Notes: generated from the sequence alone by a model not told the origin. DNA of 64,000 bases from Candidatus Kirkpatrickella diaphorinae (GCF_025736875.1 NZ_CP107052.1:670001-734000); one strand, 5' to 3'; counted from the stretch's first letter, positions 1 through 9,518 are shown. Made by a program: numbers and translations.

Positions 1-1357
1 CCAGATAAATCGCGATGAACATGACCGCCCCCACGATCGAGGCGGCCATGTGCAGCCCCCAGAAGGGGATGCTGCCCATGGTGCCCAGAAGTGAGGCGAG
101 GCGCCCTGCGAGAAGCTGGCTGAGGAAAGAGCTGAAAGGGTAGAAGGAGATCACGCTTGTCCTGATGGGGCCGGGTGCAAGTTTGGCGACAAGCGCCATG
201 CCGGTCGCCTGAGAGAGGCCGAACCCGAAATCATTAAGGAAATGAAATGCAATCGCCCACCAGAGATTGACCTCATGCAGGCCTGGCCCGAAATAAGCGC
301 CGGCCGTGAGGGCGAGGGGCCCCAGAGGCGTGATGATGCCGCCAATAACGACTTTCGCCATCTCCTCCGGCACGCGTCGATAACGCCCCCAGACGCGCCA
401 GAGCCACAGGATCATGAACCCGGTCGCGACACTCGCAATACCGTCAAGTGAGATGAGAGACGAGACGGGGAGGGCGTAACCGAATAGTGAGAGGGCAAAA
501 TGTTGGCCGCCCCATAATTCATAGGCGCTCATCATCTGGCTGTTCGGCACACTGCTCACGGCGAGCGCTGGCAGGAACAGCGCGATCACCAGAAGCGCCC
601 GCCTGTCATCCCGCGACAGAGCAATGCGGACACCTTTCCGGTGACGGGATGAGGCTTTTGGGAGGTGCTTCCAGCCAAGCCAGTAAAACAGCGCACCGAG
701 CGGCGCGCCGAGGCTCAAAACAAGGAAGGCGGGGCCCCAACCGTAATATTTCTCCGTCAGCCCGCCCGCGAGCGGGGCGATAATGCCGGTAAATTGCAGG
801 CCGAGGCAGAAGATCTGATAGCCATCCGCCCGACGTGGATCATCATGTTCATAAAGCTGGCCGAGCTGCGCGGGAAGCATGGCCCTGATCAGCCCGAAGC
901 CGAGTATCAAAGACAGCAGCGCGAACAGAAAAGTCGCACTCGACGCCAGAAAAAGAAACCCGGCGCAGATCAGCACCATGCCGATGATGAAGGCATTTCG
1001 AAAGCCGAGAAGCAGGTCAATGATGATCCCGGCCGCGATGGGCCATAAAAAGGCGCACATCAGATAGGCGCTGGAAATCTCCGCCGCGAGTCCTGACATG
1101 GTCGTTGTGCCGAAAATCCATTGCAAAAGCTGGGAGAAAGGCCCCAGCCCGATCACGGTTGGCGCGATATCGGGACGTAGGATGTAATCGGCAGCGTAAA
1201 GCACAAGGAGGGCGCCGAAACCATAGAGGCAATAGGCAATCCAGGCCTCGCACAATGTGATGGCCATAAGGCCGCGAGGCTGTTTGGCAGGGGTGTGTTT
1301 TTCCGGAAGGGAGGGGGAGAAGATTTCGACGGGCTCGTCCGGAAAATTTTCGGTCAC
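1..1357 (-). CDS. POT-like MFS transporter (3' end outside window)
   Basis: About 452 residues are visible; the C-terminus lies beyond the left edge. GTG at 1357 is chosen because AGGGAAG lies just upstream and no in-frame ATG precedes it. The protein is a chain of hydrophobic segments. The first reads CEAWIAYCLYGFGALLVLY, matching helix 1 of proton-coupled oligopeptide transporters, and the next region (PIAAGIIDLLLGFRNAFIIG) matches the PLLGGxxADxxLG signature. Role by family: inner-membrane peptide or small-solute uptake driven by protons. Odd: the ExxER motif of helix 1 is reduced to EAWIA, so canonical proton-coupled peptide transport is doubtful. It stands alone, about 400 bases from the next gene. 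Family fairly sure, substrate unknown. Confidence 0.75.
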   Translation of the reverse strand, partial: MTENFPDEPVEIFSPSLPEKHTPAKQPRGLMAITLCEAWIAYCLYGFGALLVLYAADYILRPDIAPTVIGLGPFSQLLQWIFGTTTMSGLAAEISSAYLMCAFLWPIAAGIIIDLLLGFRNAFIIGMVLICAGFLFLASSATFLFALLSLILGFGLIRAMLPAQLGQLYEHDDPRRADGYQIFCLGLQFTGIIAPLAGGLTEKYYGWGPAFLVLSLGAPLGALFYWLGWKHLPKASSRHRKGVRIALSRDDRRALLVIALFLPALAVSSVPNSQMMSAYELWGGQHFALSLFGYALPVSSLISLDGIASVATGFMILWLWRVWGRYRRVPEEMAKVVIGGIITPLGPLALTAGAYFGPGLHEVNLWWAIAFHFLNDFGFGLSQATGMALVAKLAPGPIRTSVISFYPFSSFLSQLLAGRLASLLGTMGSIPFWGLHMAASIVGAVMFIAIYL

Positions 1358-1756
1358 GAAGGCTTCCCTGTGTCTGATGAAGTCGTTTCGGATACGTTAT
1401 GCGTTTTTTAAACCGAATCGCGCGGGAAGGGAAGGCAGGAGGCACCGCGCCTTGTTGCACGAAGGCGACATAAGGATGATTCGCGCGTCTCCAGCCCCAC
1501 GCCATGACATGCGCGGATAACAGCCCGATAAGATATATTATGCCAACTGGATCAGGTTGCGGAGATGGATAGCTGGTCGCGATAAACCTCATCTAATGGT
1601 TTAAGTTCAGCATGTTGCGGACGTCTGATCACAAAAATCGCCCACCGTTAAAAATGTTCCAAATCGGAACTTCTCCTCCCCGCTCTTCGAGGCTTAGAGA
1701 AACCTTAGTTTCCGCCCCTCGCCTGATCCCCCATTTTGCGCGGCCACCCCGGGGGG
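1358..1756. other. Intergenic region upstream of the POT-like gene
   Basis: There is no credible coding sequence here. It holds the leader of the POT-like gene and the region downstream of the MBL-fold gene. The only distinct element is the short inverted repeat at 1656-1670, listed separately. I see no T-tailed hairpin. Confidence 0.5.
1656..1670. repeat. Inverted repeat GTTCC-N5-GGAAC
   Basis: Five-base arms GTTCC and GGAAC are separated by AAATC, about 300 bases upstream of the POT-like start. It could be an operator, but such short arms also occur by chance. It resembles, without matching, the direct-repeat LexA box of alphaproteobacteria (GTTC-N7-GTTC), because the second half is inverted. 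Confidence 0.2.
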
Positions 1757-2542
1757 TCAGACGTCGAACGTCATTGAATCGTAAGCGGGTTCCGTGCCGG
1801 GGGGCAGTTCCTGCGCGAGCGGGCCATAACTCAGGCCCGGGCCCATATGGGTCAGGATCACCCGTGACGGCTTAATTTCCGCACGCCATCTCAGCACGTC
1901 GTCAAGACAGGCATGCGCAACGTGCGGGTCACGCTGAAGGCACCCGACAACCCAGGTTTCAACGCCGCGTAAAGCCTCGATCGCGTCTTCAGAAAGATGC
2001 TCCACATCCGTGCTGTAAGCGAAATTCCCGATGCGCAGCCCTAATGTCGCCACCTTATAATGACGCTGCGCGAAAAAAGTGACGTCAGTCCCGTTAATGG
2101 CAATCGTTTCAGGCGCTGAAACAGGGTGTGGCGCCGGCACAGGGCGGAAAAATTCGCCGCCAGACCACGGCTGAAAGGCATAAGGAAAGCGCATTTGCAT
2201 CGATTTAATGACGTCTGGCGACGCATAAAGCGGCAATGGGCGCTGAATGACGCGGTTGATCCCGCGAATATCGTCGAAGCCGCCAATATGGTCAGCATGT
2301 TCATGCGTGACAATCAGGGCGTCAATATGGGCGATTTGGTTACGCAGCAATTGCGCACGCAAATCCGGGCCGCAATCAACAAGCAGCCGTGTCCCCTCAT
2401 CCGTTTCAATGACGATAGAAGATCGCGAGCGCGTATCTCGCGGATCCTGCGGGTTACATGCGCCCCATATGCCGCCCTCTCCCGCTCCGCCGATCATGGG
2501 GACGCCGCCGGAAGGACCACATCCAAGAATGGTGATCTTCAT
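1757..2542 (-). CDS. MBL-fold metallo-hydrolase, PhnP-like
   Basis: 261 residues. The metal-binding motif HxHxDH is seen as THEHADH (H80, H82, D84, H85), after an N-terminal strand MKITILGCGPSGGVP typical of PhnP and related metallo-beta-lactamase-fold phosphodiesterases. Further histidines follow in TDVEHL and ILTHMGPG. Probably a cytoplasmic dinuclear-metal phosphodiesterase; the substrate cannot be read from sequence. Its ATG overlaps the tatD stop by four bases (ATGA), and this tatD-MBL pairing after metG is common in alphaproteobacteria. It is the last gene of the mltB-to-MBL run. Fold certain, function open. Confidence 0.85.
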   Translation of the reverse strand: MKITILGCGPSGGVPMIGGAGEGGIWGACNPQDPRDTRSRSSIVIETDEGTRLLVDCGPDLRAQLLRNQIAHIDALIVTHEHADHIGGFDDIRGINRVIQRPLPLYASPDVIKSMQMRFPYAFQPWSGGEFFRPVPAPHPVSAPETIAINGTDVTFFAQRHYKVATLGLRIGNFAYSTDVEHLSEDAIEALRGVETWVVGCLQRDPHVAHACLDDVLRWRAEIKPSRVILTHMGPGLSYGPLAQELPPGTEPAYDSMTFDV

Positions 2543-3336
2543 GCCGCTTTTTTAAACAAACGACAGAAGTTCGCGGTCGTGCTGGCCGCGAGTTGCTCTG
2601 GCGCGATACCCCGCAATTCCGCCAGACGCGACGCTGTATGGGTGACATAGGCTGGGGTGTTCGGCTTACCGCGTTTCGGGACGGGGGCCAGATAGGGGCT
2701 GTCCGTCTCCACGAGAAGCCGGTCTTCCGGGATGGACCGGGCAATCTCCTGCAAGGCTTCCGTCTTACGGAAAGTGATGATGCCGGAAAAACTGACATAC
2801 CCACCCAGCTTGAGCGCCGTATCAGCCAGCTTCATGCCCGAGGCGAAGCAATGCAGCAGAAATGGGAAGGCCCCATTGCGGCTTGTCTCATCTTCCAGAA
2901 TGCGCGCCACGTCATGATCAGCATCGCGCGCGTGGATAATCAGCGGCAAACCTGTCATGCGGGCGGCGGCAATATGGGTGCGGAAAAACGTCTCCTGAAG
3001 TGCGCGCACAGATACATCGCCGTGGAAAAAATCAAGCCCGGTCTCACCAATCCCGATGACGGCCGGGTGATCGCAACGTTCGGCGATCTCTTCAGCGGTA
3101 GCAAAGGGCGCGTCCTGCACGGCGTCAGGGTGCGTGCCCAGACTGCACCAAATTTTAAGGTCCGGCTGACTATGGCGCGTCAGGTCAATTTGCGTTTGCG
3201 CCTTGGAAAACTCGGTGCCAATTGTCACCATGCCCGAAAGCTGTTCGGCCCGCGCCTGGTCAAGCGCTTCCGTGAGATTCTCAACACGATCAAGATGGCA
3301 ATGAGAGTCAATGAGCCCGGGAACCATCAGCGTCAC
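2539..3336 (-). CDS. tatD: TatD family metal-dependent deoxyribonuclease
   Basis: 265 residues, normal for the family. Metal ligands are visible in order: the HxH pair in DSHCHLD (H12, H14), E98 in GIGETGLDFFH, H135 in IIHARDAD, H162 in LLHCF and D212 in ETDSPYLAP. TatD/YcfH proteins are cytoplasmic TIM-barrel 3'-5' exonucleases linked to DNA repair or turnover. The start overlaps the metG stop by four bases and the stop overlaps the MBL start by four, so translation is coupled. An alternative ATG three codons in (MVPGLID) is possible. Confidence 0.93.
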   Translation of the reverse strand: MTLMVPGLIDSHCHLDRVENLTEALDQARAEQLSGMVTIGTEFSKAQTQIDLTRHSQPDLKIWCSLGTHPDAVQDAPFATAEEIAERCDHPAVIGIGETGLDFFHGDVSVRALQETFFRTHIAAARMTGLPLIIHARDADHDVARILEDETSRNGAFPFLLHCFASGMKLADTALKLGGYVSFSGIITFRKTEALQEIARSIPEDRLLVETDSPYLAPVPKRGKPNTPAYVTHTASRLAELRGIAPEQLAASTTANFCRLFKKAA

Positions 3337-4865
3337 GCCCCCTCTTCCACAAATCTCGGGAAGAGGCCCTGGGGCGCGGGCAATTCTGCTTCAATGTCAC
3401 CCTGTGCAAGGTCAGCTAACTGACGCGCATTTTGAGAGATGCCGAGTTGCGTCAGCAATTTATCCATCGTCCCCGGCATGTATGGTTGCAGGACGATGGC
3501 GATATGACGCAAAGCCTCATGAAGCGTGCGCAGAACCGTGCCCATTCGGGCAGGATCTGTCTTTTTAAGAACCCAGGGCGCCTGGTGATCAATATAGGCA
3601 TTGCACGCGCGCACCACTTTCCAGACGGCCTCCAGCCCATCCGTTAGGGCGAAGCGGGCAACATGTTGCCGCAGGAGGTCCGGCAGAAGTGAGGATTGCG
3701 CCAGTAAATCGCGATCATCCTTCTGCGTTTCGCCCCACTCCGGCAATTTGCCGTCGAAATGGCGGTTGATCTGCGTCAGGGTCCGCTGCGCCAGATTGCC
3801 GAGCCCGTTGGCGAGTTCCACATTGACGCGGTTGATCAGGGATTTGCGGCTTAGATCCGAGTCACCTCCGAAAGGCACTTCCCGCATCATGAAAAAGCGC
3901 ACCGCATCGACGCCGAATTCTGAAGCAAGGTCCCGGGGGTCAATGACATTGCCCAAAGATTTGCTCATCTTCTGACCCTCAATCGTCCACCAGCCATTGG
4001 CGAAAATGGCGTCCGGCAGGTCCAGCCCTGCGGCCATCAGGAAAGCAGGCCAGAAAACCGCATGGAAGCGGATAATGTCCTTACCCACAATATGCGCATT
4101 GGCGGGCCAGAACCGCACCCCCTCACTCTGCATATCGGGATAGCCGAGGGCGGAAAGGTAATTTGCCAGCGCGTCAAACCAGACATACATGACATGCTTC
4201 GGGTCACCCGGGACGGGGATACCCCAGGAAAAGCTTGTCCGGCTGATGGAGAGGTCCCGCAGGCCCGATTTGACGAAACTGATGATTTCCTTCCGCCGTC
4301 CTGCAGGCCCGAGGAAATGTGGTTTCGCCTCATAGAGGGCGAGTAACTGGTCCTGAAAAGCGGAAAGGCGGAAGAAATAAGATTCTTCCTTCACCCACGT
4401 GACCGGTGCGCCGCTGGGGGCAATATGGGTGCCATCCTCCAGCAGGGTAATCTCATCCTCGCTGTAAAAACATTCATCTCTCAGCGCGTACCAGCCCTCA
4501 TAGGCGCCAAGGTAAATATGATCATTCTCCGCAACCTGACGCCAAAGAGCCTGCGCCGCGTCTTTATGCCGTGCCTCCGTCGTGCGGATGAAACGGTCAT
4601 AGGAAATGCCCATGGCATCCGCCATGTCCTTGAAATTGCGGGAAATACCGTCGACAAATTCCAGAGTGGATTGACCTGCCTGGGCGGCGGCCTGTTCAAC
4701 TTTCTGACCGTGCTCATCCGTGCCGGTCAGGAAAAACACCTCCCGCCCGTCGAGACGGTGAAAGCGCGCGATGATATCGGCCGCGACAGATGTATAAGCG
4801 TGCCCAATATGAGGCGCGCCATTTACGTAATAAATCGGCGTGGTAACATAATATCGCGACGTCAT
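3333..4865 (-). CDS. metG: Methionyl-tRNA synthetase
   Basis: 510 residues. Class I signatures are both present: HIGH at 19-22 (APHIGHAYTS) and KMSKS at 299-303 (GQKMSKSLGNV). It charges initiator and elongator tRNA-Met in the cytoplasm. This is the short form: the cysteine-rich zinc knuckle and the C-terminal EMAP-like tRNA-binding domain are both absent, as in many alphaproteobacteria. The ATG overlaps the holB stop by four bases and the stop overlaps tatD, inside the tmk-holB-metG-tatD run. Identification certain. Confidence 0.97.
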   Translation of the reverse strand: MTSRYYVTTPIYYVNGAPHIGHAYTSVAADIIARFHRLDGREVFFLTGTDEHGQKVEQAAAQAGQSTLEFVDGISRNFKDMADAMGISYDRFIRTTEARHKDAAQALWRQVAENDHIYLGAYEGWYALRDECFYSEDEITLLEDGTHIAPSGAPVTWVKEESYFFRLSAFQDQLLALYEAKPHFLGPAGRRKEIISFVKSGLRDLSISRTSFSWGIPVPGDPKHVMYVWFDALANYLSALGYPDMQSEGVRFWPANAHIVGKDIIRFHAVFWPAFLMAAGLDLPDAIFANGWWTIEGQKMSKSLGNVIDPRDLASEFGVDAVRFFMMREVPFGGDSDLSRKSLINRVNVELANGLGNLAQRTLTQINRHFDGKLPEWGETQKDDRDLLAQSSLLPDLLRQHVARFALTDGLEAVWKVVRACNAYIDHQAPWVLKKTDPARMGTVLRTLHEALRHIAIVLQPYMPGTMDKLLTQLGISQNARQLADLAQGDIEAELPAPQGLFPRFVEEGA

Positions 4866-5800
4866 AATCTGCCTATCATCGCAGCGGCTTTAAGAGCTGC
4901 CAGTGTCCTGTCGAGATTGAAGCGGTCGGTCTCATGCCGCAAATATATCAACTTCTGATAGATTTCCGCTGCCCGGTTTGCCGCGCTTTGATCTCCTTTG
5001 TGACTGGAAGTCAGCGCCGCATCCCGAATGTGCTCCTGTAGCAAATCGCAGAAGGTTGAAAAACCCCTCTCCTCTTTTGCGATACGCTCCGCCTGGGCAG
5101 GCGATAAAGCGTGAGATGCGCCGGAAGCGAGCTCTTCCACGATCTGCGTCAGATCTTCATAATGGCGGGAGGCCAGTTCCAGCGCATATCCCGGTCGGCC
5201 CTTCGCCTGGGAGATCAGGCGCTGATTCATATCCGGGTCTGTCAATTGATGTCGAGCGAGAAAAACCTGCATATCTGCATCCTGTAAGGGATGGAGGAAG
5301 AGCTTGTGGCAGCGACTCCGGATAGTGGGGATGACGGCCGCCGCATTATCGGCGGTGATGAAGAATACCGTTTTTTCAGGCGGTTCTTCCAGAAGCTTCA
5401 GTAAAGCATTGGCGGCGAAATTATTGAGTAGATCACCCCCCGCGACGATGACGACCCGCCAGCCACCCTCCGCAGCGGTGTGATGCAGAAGCTGTTGTAT
5501 AGGCTTGATGTCTGCGGCGACGATCGTCTGGCTTTCCCCCCCCTTCCCGGTGCTTGCCCCGCGCGTAATCACCAGAAGGTCGCCATGCGTACCCGCTTCA
5601 AAACGGTGGGAGATCGGACTTTTTGGGTCCGTCGCGTTCAAAAGGATTCTGGCAAAAAACAGGGCCAGCGTGGTTTTGCCGATCTGGGGCGTCCCTGTGA
5701 TCAGCCATGCATGATGGAGCCTGCCAGATTGTCGGGCGGCCTCAAATTGCTGGATTGCGGCATCATGCCCGATAATATCGCGCGCCCGGTTTTTGATCAT
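4862..5800 (-). CDS. holB: DNA polymerase III subunit delta'
   Basis: 312 residues. The AAA+ P-loop reads ITGTPQIGKTTL (around 34-45), followed by a sensor-type stretch LLKLLEEPPEKTVFFITADN and SRCHKLFLHPL, standard for clamp-loader delta'. It would work with tau/gamma and delta to load the beta clamp at the replication fork. Delta' usually has a degenerate P-loop; this one looks close to canonical (GxxxxGKT). The start overlaps tmk and the stop overlaps metG by four bases each; tmk-holB is a widespread pair. Confidence 0.93.
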   Translation of the reverse strand: MIKNRARDIIGHDAAIQQFEAARQSGRLHHAWLITGTPQIGKTTLALFFARILLNATDPKSPISHRFEAGTHGDLLVITRGASTGKGGESQTIVAADIKPIQQLLHHTAAEGGWRVVIVAGGDLLNNFAANALLKLLEEPPEKTVFFITADNAAAVIPTIRSRCHKLFLHPLQDADMQVFLARHQLTDPDMNQRLISQAKGRPGYALELASRHYEDLTQIVEELASGASHALSPAQAERIAKEERGFSTFCDLLQEHIRDAALTSSHKGDQSAANRAAEIYQKLIYLRHETDRFNLDRTLAALKAAAMIGRL

Positions 5801-6441
5801 TCCACCGCGCCCTCGCGTAACGCCATGATTTTGCGAAATAAAATATGGCTCAACGCGTCCGCATCGCCGCCTGCATTGATGCGTTCAATCCGCTCGGGCT
5901 CCTGCTCCTGAATTTTGTCAAAGCCTTGTCGAACGCGATCATGGAACGCGGCGCCGCGCGCCTCATAACGATCCGTGCGGCCCTTCCGCTTTGCAAGACG
6001 CTGCGTCGCGACCTGCAGCGGAACATCAAGAAGGAACGTCTTATCCGGCTCGAAAGCGATGAGGCGCCGCGCATCCTCAATGAATTTCAGGAGGTCAGCC
6101 GCGCCTTCACCCGCACCGTAACCCTGATAGGCGATGGTGGAGTGATGATAGCGATCACAGAGGACGAGTTTTCCGGCTTCACAGGCGGGCCGGATGGTCT
6201 GATCCACATGGTCGGCCCGTGCCGCCATATGGAGGAGGACTTCCGACCGCGCGGAAAAGGCGACGTCGCTGAATAAGATGGTGTCGCGCAGCAACTCCGC
6301 CCCTTGGCTGCCCCCTGGCTCCCGCGTGGCGATAAAGGGAACGCCTTGTTTTTCAAGCAATTTTGCGAGGAGGTTGAGCTGCGTCGACTTGCCGCACCCC
6401 TCCCCGCCTTCCAGGGTGATGAAAACCCCGCGCCGCCTCAC
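5797..6441 (-). CDS. tmk: Thymidylate kinase
   Basis: 214 residues. P-loop GGEGCGKST at about 12-20, the DR(Y/H) motif in CDRYHHSTIAYQG, and a LID region RKGRTDRYEARG are visible. It phosphorylates dTMP to dTDP, needed for DNA synthesis. The ATG overlaps the dac stop by four bases and the stop overlaps holB by four, linking cell-wall and replication genes on one message. Confidence 0.96.
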   Translation of the reverse strand: MRRRGVFITLEGGEGCGKSTQLNLLAKLLEKQGVPFIATREPGGSQGAELLRDTILFSDVAFSARSEVLLHMAARADHVDQTIRPACEAGKLVLCDRYHHSTIAYQGYGAGEGAADLLKFIEDARRLIAFEPDKTFLLDVPLQVATQRLAKRKGRTDRYEARGAAFHDRVRQGFDKIQEQEPERIERINAGGDADALSHILFRKIMALREGAVE

Positions 6442-7664
6442 TGCGTAATGCCGTTTGCGAAGCCAAGGCGCCGCGAGGCACGCCCGAGCAGGCCAAGGCG
6501 TGCCACAGCGTGGTCAGCCAACAGGGGGAGGCGTATTTCCTTCATGCCCGGGGCTGTAAAGACGAGTGCGCCGCAGCTTTGTCCCGCCGATATCGGCGCG
6601 ATCAGCGGCGACGCGTAGGTGATGGAAAGGTGATCATGCGCGCGCCAATTGCGTGGCAGCGTCAGGCGAATATCGGAGGGGGCGACGAGGGGCAGATTAT
6701 CCTCGACCCCCATCCAGACAGGCGCATGATCCACCACGTCACCCTTGCTGAAAATCGTCACCGTCTCAAACTCAGCAAAGGCCCAATCCAACACGCGCGC
6801 CGTCTCACGTGCGCGTACATTCATGGATGTCATGCCATTGAGGGTGACGACGACACGCCGTCCGTGCCGGTCTGAACTGACGCACATGCCAAAGCCGCCT
6901 GCATCTGTGTGTCCCGTTTTCAGCCCGTCTGCGAGGCCCTTATCAACGAGCGTATTGCGATTTCCCTGCTTAATATGATTGAAGGCGAATTCCTTTTCAG
7001 AGAAAAAATGATAATATTCCGGGTAATCCCGAATAAGATGCATGGCGAGGATCGTTGTATCACGCGCGGACATATAATGGTCAGGGTCAGGCCACCCGGT
7101 GCAGTTGGTGAAATGTGTGTTCTCCATTTTCATCCGGCTGGCCATCTGATTCATTAAAGTGACGAACTGCTCTTCAGACGCCGCGATACCCTCCGCCAGC
7201 ACAATGCACGCATCATTGCCGGACTGGATCAACATACCCTGGATCAGTTTGCCAACCTCAACCGTCTCACCCAGCGGCACAAACATTTTGGAGCCCTGCA
7301 TACGCCAGGCTTTTTCACTCACCGGAAGATGTTGAGCGAGAGTCAAACGGCCGGATTTCAGCATCCCGAACACGATGTAAGCCGTCATCATTTTCGTGAG
7401 GGAGGATGGCGGCATATGTTCATCGGCTGATTTGGACATTAATGTCGCGCCCGTCTCAAAATCCATCACGCAGGCCCATCGTGCATTGACATTGACCGGC
7501 CCGACCGGTGACTCCGCTGGGGTGGTGAGCGCCGGGTCCGGCACGATTTCCTTGGCCGGCAAGGGGGCCTTCAGGGCCTGGCGCTTCCGGGCCATTGCGG
7601 GGCGCGCGATCAAGAGGGCAACTGCGGCAGCCGAACTGCCGAGAAGAAAACGTCGAGTGGGCAC
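6438..7664 (-). CDS. Serine-type D-Ala-D-Ala carboxypeptidase (PBP5/6 type)
   Basis: 408 residues from a GTG start at 7664 preceded by AGGAAG. An N-terminal signal (RRFLLGSSAAAVALLIARPAMA) is followed by an acyl-serine transferase domain with all three motifs: SLTK (nucleophile S88, K91), SGN (148-150) and KTG (249-251). A PBP5-type C-terminal region follows. It trims the terminal D-Ala from peptidoglycan stem peptides in the periplasm. The start lies eight bases after rlpA and the stop overlaps tmk. DacA/C/D sub-type cannot be separated by eye. Confidence 0.93.
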   Translation of the reverse strand: MPTRRFLLGSSAAAVALLIARPAMARKRQALKAPLPAKEIVPDPALTTPAESPVGPVNVNARWACVMDFETGATLMSKSADEHMPPSSLTKMMTAYIVFGMLKSGRLTLAQHLPVSEKAWRMQGSKMFVPLGETVEVGKLIQGMLIQSGNDACIVLAEGIAASEEQFVTLMNQMASRMKMENTHFTNCTGWPDPDHYMSARDTTILAMHLIRDYPEYYHFFSEKEFAFNHIKQGNRNTLVDKGLADGLKTGHTDAGGFGMCVSSDRHGRRVVVTLNGMTSMNVRARETARVLDWAFAEFETVTIFSKGDVVDHAPVWMGVEDNLPLVAPSDIRLTLPRNWRAHDHLSITYASPLIAPISAGQSCGALVFTAPGMKEIRLPLLADHAVARLGLLGRASRRLGFANGITQ

Positions 7665-7672
7665 GTGACTTC

Positions 7673-8536
7673 CTATCTAACCAAGAGGCGTGGATTACTG
7701 ATGCCACATTTCTGGGCACGACTCTGCGCGTCGTCAGTTTTCTCTACCGTGAGGAATGGCCCGTAAACAACCTGCCATGCGGGATTACTGCCGTCTCCGG
7801 CATCCCGTGTAACAAGGGCCTGGCAGCGTGTCGCGACGCGCGCAGCGACACGATGCTGGTAGAAAGATCCAAGAACAACATAATAATCAATTGGATAAAC
7901 AGGATTCTGAATGTAAGTCTGCGGCAGAGCTTCGGCCATGCTCAGCGCCTTCCTTGACTTGCTGCGCCCCGCATCCGCGTCGAAAACCTGCTTGTCCCGC
8001 CCATCCAGCGATTGCGCCGTCACCGTGCCACGCCCGGGTGACGCGATACCGAGATCGGGCATAGCCGCCGAATCATAACCCAAAGCGGCATTCTGCTGAC
8101 GGTCCAGCGTGATCCGCACGGGCGTCGGGTTTTTTTCCATACCTAATATGCGCGCCACAGTCGGCGTGACGGCAAGAATGCGCCGCCCATCCATAGGGCC
8201 ACGATCATTGAGGCGGATTTTGACAGCCCGCCCATTGGATAAATTCTCCACCCAGACCAAGGCCGGAAGCTGCAATGTCTGATGCGCGCCCGTCATGGCG
8301 GCGGCGGACCAGATCTCCCCATCCGGCAATGAGGTATCTGCTGGCCGCGTGTAGGTCTGGGCGAGGCCCGTCTCGCGATATTCCGTTTTGGCTTCGGGGT
8401 AGAACCAGCGATCAAGCCCCTTCCACGGTTTGCCGAGTGCCGGGTGCAAATTTGCTGGAGGGGGTGCCCCCGCATCGTGGCAGCCCGTCAGGATAATCAG
8501 CGTGATCAGCGCAGCCTTATGTTCGCGAAGCTTCAT
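7673..8536 (-). CDS. rlpA: RlpA-like septal lytic transglycosylase with SPOR domain
   Basis: 287 residues from ATG 8536; a TTG two codons earlier is also possible. A lipoprotein signal ends in LTGC. The double-psi beta-barrel core includes SNGRAVKIRLNDRGPMDGR, with the Asp of NDRGP, typical of RlpA. The C-terminus (YYVVLGSFYQHR...VVYGPF) is a SPOR domain, which binds denuded glycan at the septum. The likely role is outer-membrane-anchored trimming of glycan strands at division. It overlaps the mltB 3' end by about 20 bases and is followed after eight bases by the carboxypeptidase gene. Confidence 0.87.
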   Translation of the reverse strand: MKLREHKAALITLIILTGCHDAGAPPPANLHPALGKPWKGLDRWFYPEAKTEYRETGLAQTYTRPADTSLPDGEIWSAAAMTGAHQTLQLPALVWVENLSNGRAVKIRLNDRGPMDGRRILAVTPTVARILGMEKNPTPVRITLDRQQNAALGYDSAAMPDLGIASPGRGTVTAQSLDGRDKQVFDADAGRSKSRKALSMAEALPQTYIQNPVYPIDYYVVLGSFYQHRVAARVATRCQALVTRDAGDGSNPAWQVVYGPFLTVEKTDDAQSRAQKCGISNPRLLVR

Positions 8537-9518
8537 CAGCAATCAGACCCACCGCAAGCGCATAGAAATCCGCCGGGTTATAATGACGGAGTGTCATGAA
8601 ATTATTATAGACCAAAAAACCGGATGGGAAGCCGGAAACGGTCACCTCCCCCGTCGGAATGATTGCGCCTATCTGCGAATCTGCGGGCAGGGCCGCACCA
8701 TGCGCGCCGGTGACGCCAGCTTGTGACCATTGCTGATGGGTGGCGCGATGCCGTCGCCCCAATTGGCCCACCGGCAATGGCTTTGTCATCGTCACTTCGC
8801 AACCCCAGCGTTGGCCTCGCTGCCAGCCATAATGATGCAGAAAATTCGCGATGGAAGCGAAGACATCCGCCCGGCTGTGCCAGATATCAGGGACGCCATC
8901 CCCGTCACCATCCGCGGCAAATCTGAGATAGGCGCTCGGCATGAATTGCGGCTGCCCCATCGCCCCGGCATAGGAGCCTGTCATGTCAGCAGCACGGAGC
9001 CCCTTCCGGTCGAGAATATGCAGGGCCTGGATGAGTTCGGTGCGGAAGAAGTGCCGCCGCCGCCCTTCATAAGCCAATGTCGCCAAGGCATCGAAAATAT
9101 TAAATTTTCCCATCTTCCTGCGGAAGGAAGATTCAAGCCCCCAGATCGCGATGATGACTTCAGGATCAACGTCATATTTGTCGGAAACAGGTTTAAGGAC
9201 ATCGCGCTGCGTCGACATATTGATGCGCGCTTGCTCGAATGTGTCTTTCGTCAGCACGAGCTTTTGATAAGCGTGCCATGTCAGCGTGCCCTCCGGCTGA
9301 TGATGGTCACGGGCGATGACGTCGCGGTTGGGCGTTTTGAGGCTGGAGAACGCATCATCAATCACGACATCGCCTATGCCGTCCGCGCGTGCGGCGTTTC
9401 TGACATTATCCAGAAACGCCTGATAGGCGGTTGATGCGCGGCCCGTAACATTGGTGGCATGGGCGCGCGTGCCTAGGGCAGCGAGGCTTCCGGCAAGCAT
9501 CAGGCGACGATTGAGCAT
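8517..9518 (-). CDS. mltB: Lytic murein transglycosylase, MltB family
   Basis: 333 residues from ATG 9518, chosen because GAAGGAAATTC precedes it and it begins a clean signal peptide (MLNRRLMLAGSLAALGTRAHA). An upstream start at 9554 would add 12 unsupported residues. The catalytic Glu is E129 in IWGLESSFRRKMG. The following regions GSYAGAMGQPQFMPSAY and DGDGDGVPDIW are hallmarks of the SLT_2/MltB fold. It cleaves peptidoglycan glycan strands to 1,6-anhydro products in the periplasm. No lipobox, so it is likely soluble. First gene of the envelope/replication run. Confidence 0.92.
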   Translation of the reverse strand: MLNRRLMLAGSLAALGTRAHATNVTGRASTAYQAFLDNVRNAARADGIGDVVIDDAFSSLKTPNRDVIARDHHQPEGTLTWHAYQKLVLTKDTFEQARINMSTQRDVLKPVSDKYDVDPEVIIAIWGLESSFRRKMGKFNIFDALATLAYEGRRRHFFRTELIQALHILDRKGLRAADMTGSYAGAMGQPQFMPSAYLRFAADGDGDGVPDIWHSRADVFASIANFLHHYGWQRGQRWGCEVTMTKPLPVGQLGRRHRATHQQWSQAGVTGAHGAALPADSQIGAIIPTGEVTVSGFPSGFLVYNNFMTLRHYNPADFYALAVGLIADEASRT

